Source: Bidens hawaiensis (lineage: Eukaryota; Streptophyta; Magnoliopsida; Asterales; Asteraceae). From it: a stretch of DNA of 64,000 nt. The DNA is taken from NCBI GenBank assembly GCA_021521415.1, contig JAIQDT010001134.1, forward strand, positions 124,001 to 188,000, given 5' to 3'. The notes below the pieces were generated by a model. That model was not told the origin of the DNA and did no database searches. It was given only the letters and a program-made list of their open reading frames with translations. The translations under genes and the position numbers were made by a program. Each line of letters begins with the position of its first letter. The stretch's first letter is position 1. Below are positions 58,224-64,000 of the stretch, piece by piece.

Positions 58224-59872
58224 GCAGCAACAAAACCCCAACGATGAAACTCGGGCGTTGGTAAAACCCTAGTGTTACGATGGCGAGTCGATGCGAATCC
58301 AGTAGGTATCGGTTACGTTCGTTACGGTATATATACCTTTGGTAAAATTTGAGCGTTAAAACCCAAAAAATAATTCGTCAAAATAACATAAAAAAACAAA
58401 ATATTTGAAATGATGTTTATTTGGTCGGAAAACCCCGGCAGTGATAAAACCTAAGCGTTGTCGGTTCCGGACATTGAGGCAGTAACTCGACACAAATTCG
58501 GTGGGTTTTGATTACGCTTGTTACGGTACTGGAGCAAAAAAACGAAAAAAATATAAAAATTGAGGTGCACCAATGGCCAATTGGGTGGGTGGAAGGGGGG
58601 GGGGGGGGTAAACTTGCGCGTTGTGTATGCAAATTCGGTCGGTTTCCATTAGGTTTGTCATGGTACTGGAACTAAAACAAAAAAATTGATGTTTGGTTTG
58701 CTTCTATTACATTCGTTATAGTAACCGAACTAAAAAAACAAAACTCGCGGACTAATACGGTGCAGTCAAGTGACTCAGTAAAACACTTGCGGCACCAAAG
58801 TTGTTATTTATATATAGTAATAATTGAACAAATAAAAACTCATTAAATTAAATAAATAAAAATTCATGAAATTAAATAAATAAATAAATAAATAAATGCA
58901 TTAAAATAAAAAAAAACTAGAATTTAGGACCCCATGCTTCGCGACAAGGCCATAAACTGGACAAAAAAAAGCATGTGTAAAAACGTTAAACCACCAACGC
59001 GTTGTGAGGTGACGCAAATATAGCCTGTATCGGGTTACAATATCAAAACTAAGCAAAAGAAATAAACCCGTCAATGGCAAAATACAAAAATTATCATATG
59101 TAGAACAAAAAAACTAGCACGTTACAGTTGTGAACGTGCGCAAATTCGGTTAATATTGGCGGTATCAGCATAAATTGGTAAACATGAATTAGTAAGCAAA
59201 AAAAAATTGTATTTTAAAGGCGTGGTATCAAACGTTGAAACACGAATGTAAAAACATGTGGCGATGGGATAGTTTAAATCATGAAAAAGTTTTGATCATT
59301 TGAAAGACCAACTATAACAAATACGAAAGCAAAGTTAAAAAAATCGTTTAATCAACAAATAAAACACGTAAATCTGGCACTTGCCCAAGTTTAAGGTTTA
59401 GAAATATAATTTGTTAAATATGATAATTAGTTGAAACAAAAAGTAAAATGAAGGAAATAAAAACATCTTATAATGTGTCGACTTCTACTGTATTTTTAAA
59501 AGTTAAAACATATATAAATAATAAATATTTAAGTAAAACTTAAGTAATAAAATATTAAAACAGAATATATGTTAAAAGTATAATAAAATAAATAGTAAAT
59601 TGAATAGTGAACATATGAGTGAGGAGTAAGAATTTATTTTTAAATATATATACTAATAAAAAAACCAAACCTATGTTTGGTGAATCTGTAAAAGCATGTT
59701 AAAAAGAAAAATAAATAAAAAGTGAGTTTGTAGTGAGGATTCTAAATATCTGTTTTTTGTTTCCTTGTTTACAATTTACATAACCTTTCAGTTAATCAAT
59801 CACAAATCAATTAATAGTTATATGAATTTGAGTTTTGAACAATGACCATGGTTTGAGCTATTAGAGGTCTAG
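58224..59872. other. Probable Helitron body, AT-rich with degenerate repeats
   Basis: Four degenerate copies of a segment like attcggt-ggttt-attacgttcgttacggtac lie at about 58300-58340, 58492-58535, 58630-58670 and 58687-58730, spaced by a/c-rich text, and a G run at 58601-58617. No coding sequence seen. Confidence 0.45.
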
Positions 59873-60240
59873 ACATTTGGCAAAACTAGCTGGTAGCTGT
59901 AGCTGAAAGTTGTTGGCTGGTGGCTTGAAGCTGATGGCTGTTAGCTGCAGCTTTTTAGATATATTAGATAGCTGGAGCTTTTAATAAAATGTATAAAATG
60001 ATCAAAATAAGCATAACTAAAAAAATAATATTAAATATACTTACTTTGGAAGGTTATTTAAGTAATTAAAATACTAAAAGCTTGTAGCCTTTTTTAAACG
60101 CTACTAGTAGGAGCTTTAAACTTTTTCTCATGACCTAAAAGCTTCAAGCTCCTTCAACAAAACAAGACTTTTAATTAAGTATGGATTTTTTCTTAAAAGT
60201 TTGAAGTTTGAAGCCCTTAAAAGCTCATTTCCAAACATAC
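59873..60240. mobile_element. Possible hAT-like MITE rich in agctg motifs
   Basis: About 370 bp with repeated agctg/agctt text, starting atttggcaaaactagctg and ending aaaagctcatttccaaacat, which are partly inverted-complementary. Plant hAT-type MITEs often look like this. I could not confirm an 8-bp duplication. Confidence 0.35.
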
Positions 60241-62292
60241 TCAACGTCGCTTATTAGTTGGTTATATGAAATTGTCTCATGAAGTTCTAATCGAGTTGAA
60301 TTCAAATGAGTTCAACGGATTCTTATACCAAGCTTACTAGGCTCGGGGGTCTATATATAATATATCTATTATTTTTTATAAATAGAATAATTTATTCAAC
60401 ACATTAAGTTATATATATTATTACACAAATAGTTATTATAAAATAAATTAACTTTATAAAACACGTGAATTTGGCTTAAACAGAAAACTCATATCTTTTA
60501 AATGTGAAATAAAAAAACCATGTTACTTTAAGAAAAATAAATCGAATACGCAAAAGTGGAGATAAAAATAGATAAGTGAAATAAAAAAAAGCAGATTATA
60601 TATATATTGTACTTTCGAAAGACGATATGCAAAATAATGTATAAATTTTTGTTGTCTATGTTGTGGTTACATGATAAAACTTGTGTTACATTAACATAGG
60701 TATAAATATATATATTTAAAAAGAAAAAATAATGTTTGTGGTTTTCTTGTTAAATACCAAATGATAAAAAAGACATGAGATTATGCATTTTTATGATTTT
60801 TTTTGGGTTACTTTGTGTTTTACTTTTAAATATTGGAAGTTGAAACAGCGGAGGGTTTGTATATTACATAATACTAAACGGGCACTGACGGATGCTCGTG
60901 TGATGCGGCGGGCACAAGCCTTGGTAATTGCATAGCAATTATGAGTGTTCATGGTTTGGTTTAACATCTTGAAACTGATTAAACCGGTTGTCATTTCGGT
61001 TTCACGGTTGATTTCTTTTCATGTACTTTTAATTGGTTGGTTGGTTCCAATATTTCAAACTGTAGTGACGGTTTGGTTTGCGGTTTATACCGGAAATTGT
61101 CCATATGAAAGCGAACCAGACTGTAAATATGCATTTTAATCTTTTTAATTGTTTAGTATTAGACATGTTTTGTTATATATATTATAAATGTTAAAATATT
61201 TTTGAACAATGTCTTTTTTAACATAAGTAAACTTGATGATGTGCTAAAAGTAGTCTTAATATTATTAACTAAAATTAGGCTAATCTAGACACTAAGTAAT
61301 AAATTCTAGACTCTTAACTTAACTAAAACTACTAACCGGCAAGTAAACCGGTCGACTCTAGTACAGCTAAATAAGCCAGATATCGAACCCACAAGACTCT
61401 TTAAATTACGTAACTAGCTAATTAGACTCAACTAATACTGACACGACTATTTGTTTGTTTAAAGGGGGGTTTTTTTTTAAAATACTAATTTAAGACTAAT
61501 TAAAGAAAACAAATAAATAAACGAAAGTACAAGTTTGAGTAAATCAGATGATGAGAAAACTACCTAGGCTAGAATCTCCTAAATTTTAGTTATGAATTAA
61601 TCGGGAAAATATTAAGTTATGGACTGGGATCGTAAAATAGACGCTTAAGAGAAAACCCGAACAGGACCCCTGACCCTTCTCAAGAGACACCTATGGGTTT
61701 CTAATAAGTTTTAATGCACACCAGTATTAAAAATCAAGTTTCCTTACGGTCACCTAATTAATTACAAACTAGTTCCTTTATACGAAATCCTACCTTACAG
61801 TGCGGAAATCAAAGGCAGCCTCATATATTCAATTGACTCGACAGACAAAGTTAATCAATCAAAACCTAGACGGACTCCTTACGAAGAACTAAATCTAGCA
61901 ATCCTGATCAACAAAGACCTATCAATAACCTAGCACCTTACAGCTATTTAGGTTAGCAGCACACTTAGGTTTATTTAATTAAATAATATTATTCCTATGA
62001 TCTTATTCGAAATCAATCATAAAATAGTCAAGAACACAAAGTAGATGACCTAATAGAAACCTATCATAATGACAAACAATAATTAAGGCAACTATGGAAT
62101 AATAAAACTCAACAAACAACCCTAAGCACACATATACATCAATTTAATATAATTAAACCTTTCTAGTTAACAAAACCATAACGATAAATAAATCCCAAGT
62201 CAAAATCAAAATCAACAAAGGTTCATCATAAGCCTAGGCAGTCTATAATGTTTAGCCTAGCATGGTAAAATCAAACATAACAATAATAAAGG
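60241..62292. other. AT-rich, no gene seen
   Basis: No frame with recognisable product on either strand. 61320-62280 differs in texture (more even base use, short stops in all frames) and could be leader sequence of E4 or an unrelated repeat. I found no LTR end or primer site here. Confidence 0.4.
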
Positions 62293-63441
62293 AATTGTCC
62301 ACCCGAAAACATTGTCCCTACTAATGCAAATAATCCCCCACCTGATGCAAATAATGTCAACAACAATAATCCCCCACCAAACCCAAACAATAACAATAAC
62401 AACCCTAATCCCCCTCGAAGGGAATATTCGATCAAAAACTTTATAGCCTGTAAATCGATTGATTTCAAGGGCACTGAAGGGCCAAACGGGTTAATCAAAT
62501 GGATCGAAAAGACTGAATCTGTCCTCAATATCAGCAATTGTCCACCCGAAAACATTGTCAAGTATGTTGCCTCTACATTTACTGATCACGCATTAATGTG
62601 GTGGAACACTACGGTGCAGATAAAAGGTCAAGATACGGTAAATCGCATGACATGGGCTGAACTCAAAACATTGATGCTAGAACATTTTTGCCCAAAGAAT
62701 GAAGTACATAGGTTAGAACATGAACTTTGGAGTTTAGAAATGAAAGGAGCGGATCATCTAGAGTATACCAACCGCTTCAACGAACTGGCTCGCCTAGTAC
62801 CATGGTTAGTAACTCCCGAGGACAAATGAGTTGAACGTTATATCTGGGGTTTAGCCCCAGAAGTGAGGAGTTTGGTGAACTCTGTTGGCCATACATCATT
62901 TGAGAATGCCGTGACTCAGGCTGGCATCGTAACTTTTGACTTGGTAAGAAGCGGAGTGTTGAGAATGGTCGGGGAATCATCGAGTATGAAGCGAACCAAT
63001 TATGGATCAGCGTCATAAGGAAGGCCAACAAATAAGCGTTCACGCCCGACAATACAAAATTATGTCGTGAGCAGTTCCGAGGTGAAACGAGACAGGTACA
63101 AGGGACCATGGCCAAAATGTGATAAATGTAGTTTTCATCATGTGGGTGAGTGCAGGTCATTAATCTGTCGGAAGTGTGGGAGAACAGGGCATGATGGCCC
63201 CAGTTGTAGAGTCAGTATGGGAATTGTCAACCGACCAACCCATGCAACTCAACCTCGTCGTCCGCAACCACCTAGACCGCAACCGATTCGTCAACAACCT
63301 ATCCAACAAATCATAGCACCAGCAAACCGCCGTGCTTGCTATGAATGTGGTAGCACGGAGCATTTTAGAAAAGACTGCCCCAAGCTGAATCAAGGAGCAG
63401 TCACCGGTCGGAACCAAGCATCAACCTCTGGGGCGCCTTGG
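62293..63441 (+). pseudogene. E4 gag with two zinc knuckles, stop codons
   Basis: An Asn/Pro-rich N-terminus (NNPPPDANNVNNNN) leads to a Gag region (CKSIDFKGTEGPNGLIKWIE, ALMWWNTTVQIKGQD, EHELWSLEMKGADHLEY), then zinc knuckles CRKCGRTGHDGPSC (about 63155-63200) and CYECGSTEHFRKDC (about 63335-63380). In-frame stops are TGA at 62827, TAA at 63016 and TGA at 63442. The frame enters from a TAA only two codons upstream, without a methionine, and begins with a 24-bp copy of sequence found again at 62536-62559, so the true N-terminus is lost. Confidence 0.8.
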
Positions 63442-63444
63442 TGA

Positions 63445-64000
63445 CGCGCGTTTGTTATCAGGTCTGGAGAAGCACGACAAGACCCGAACGTAGTAACAGG
63501 TACATTTGTTGTTTCTGATCAATATGCTTCTGTATTATTTGATACTGGTGCCGATAGAAGCTTTGTTTCCACTAGTTTTGTATCCCTGGGTAATATGCCA
63601 GTTAGTGAACTAACAAATCCCTATACTATAGAACTCGCTAACGGTAACTCTATAACTGTCAACCAAATAATCCAAAACTGTTCCATTATTCTTAATGACC
63701 ACCCATTCCTTATTGACCTACTCCCGGTAGAGTTAGGAAGTTTTGATGTTATTTTCGGCATGGACTGGTCAACCAAGTATAAGGCGGTGTGTAACGACAA
63801 GACAGTTAAAATTCCCTTTTCGAATGGTGAGGTGATTGTAGTACAAGGAGAGAAGTCTGGTTCGATATTACCTTTCGTGTCTCATCTCAAAGTGTTGAAA
63901 TGTTTATGCCAAGGTTGTATGGCATTTTTGGCAAACGTAACTATAAAGAACCCTGATGAGAAATGCATAGAAGAGATTCCCGTTGTACGTGAATACCCCG
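63445..64000 (+). pseudogene. E4 protease and start of RT, incomplete at window end
   Basis: In the same frame as gag: [11 protein letters not shown] (about 63534-63566) is the retropepsin site, DVIFGMDW (about 63745-63770) the second block, and EEIPVVREYP at the very end is the lead-in to RT. No stop in this part. The rest of Pol lies beyond the window. Confidence 0.8.

Larger units (their letters stand above)
62293..64000 (+). mobile_element. E4: Gypsy element gag-protease part, runs off the window
   Basis: One reading frame, broken only by three stops, covers gag (62293-63441) and protease (63445 to the window end). It is related to E2/E3 but clearly a different family. No left LTR or primer site is visible, and the gag start is abnormal. 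Confidence 0.8.

Noticed and set aside
61320..62280. LTR or leader of E4
   Set aside because: No TG...CA ends, no primer site and no second copy in the window.

Overview
The window looks like plant nuclear DNA, most likely a eudicot and probably Asteraceae (inferred from the retroelement families and their wording, not proven). It is mostly nested transposable elements. I see one convincing host gene: an intronless armadillo-repeat protein at 41024-42811 (+). I saw no rRNA, standard tRNA, CRISPR or prokaryotic operon structure.

Left third (1-24357): an old Ty3/Gypsy element of the Tat lineage (dual RNase H) carries decayed pol on + and a spliced extra ORF on the opposite strand downstream. 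It is broken by a second Ty3/Gypsy family, E2 (chromovirus, Tekay-like, LTRs about 2.5 kb). E2 is present as a solo LTR with a TTATC target duplication (3424-6132), a partial internal region (9944-12037) and a complete but decayed element (12038-22890). The last two share an LTR in tandem, and the final LTR is again followed by TTATC and a second copy of the same Tat flank. This indicates local duplication plus LTR-LTR recombination.

Middle (24358-35520): E3, a young and apparently intact chromovirus. It has near-identical 2.54-kb LTRs, a Met-tRNA-type primer site, one open gag-pol frame of 1,486 codons and a purine tract. Its LTRs hold two odd arrays: twelve TTCGATCGAA-like palindromes about 20 bp apart, and five hairpins with different stems but one shared loop. 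The right end runs into a 278-bp-arm palindrome with a tRNA-like core, and the expected right target duplication is missing.

Next come a 5'-truncated LINE with a perfect 19-bp target duplication (36806-40150, - strand) and the host ARM gene. Then follows a roughly 9.8-kb MULE-type composite (43838-53602) with two decayed spliced genes on the - strand: a FAR1/MULE transposase with an OTU protease tail, and a gene resembling the Athila ORF1 family. GC-rich exons sit in extremely AT-rich introns and spacers. Copies of one long palindrome (core CGTATAGGCCTATACG) mark the ends and gene 5' sides, and a 1.4-kb foldback and exons of a second MULE copy sit at its right.

Right end (53603-64000): a solo LTR with ATTGG duplication, a foldback element carrying a Harbinger-like MITE in one arm, a Helitron 3' end, low-information AT-rich DNA, and the gag-protease part of a fourth Gypsy element (E4) with three nonsense codons, running off the window.
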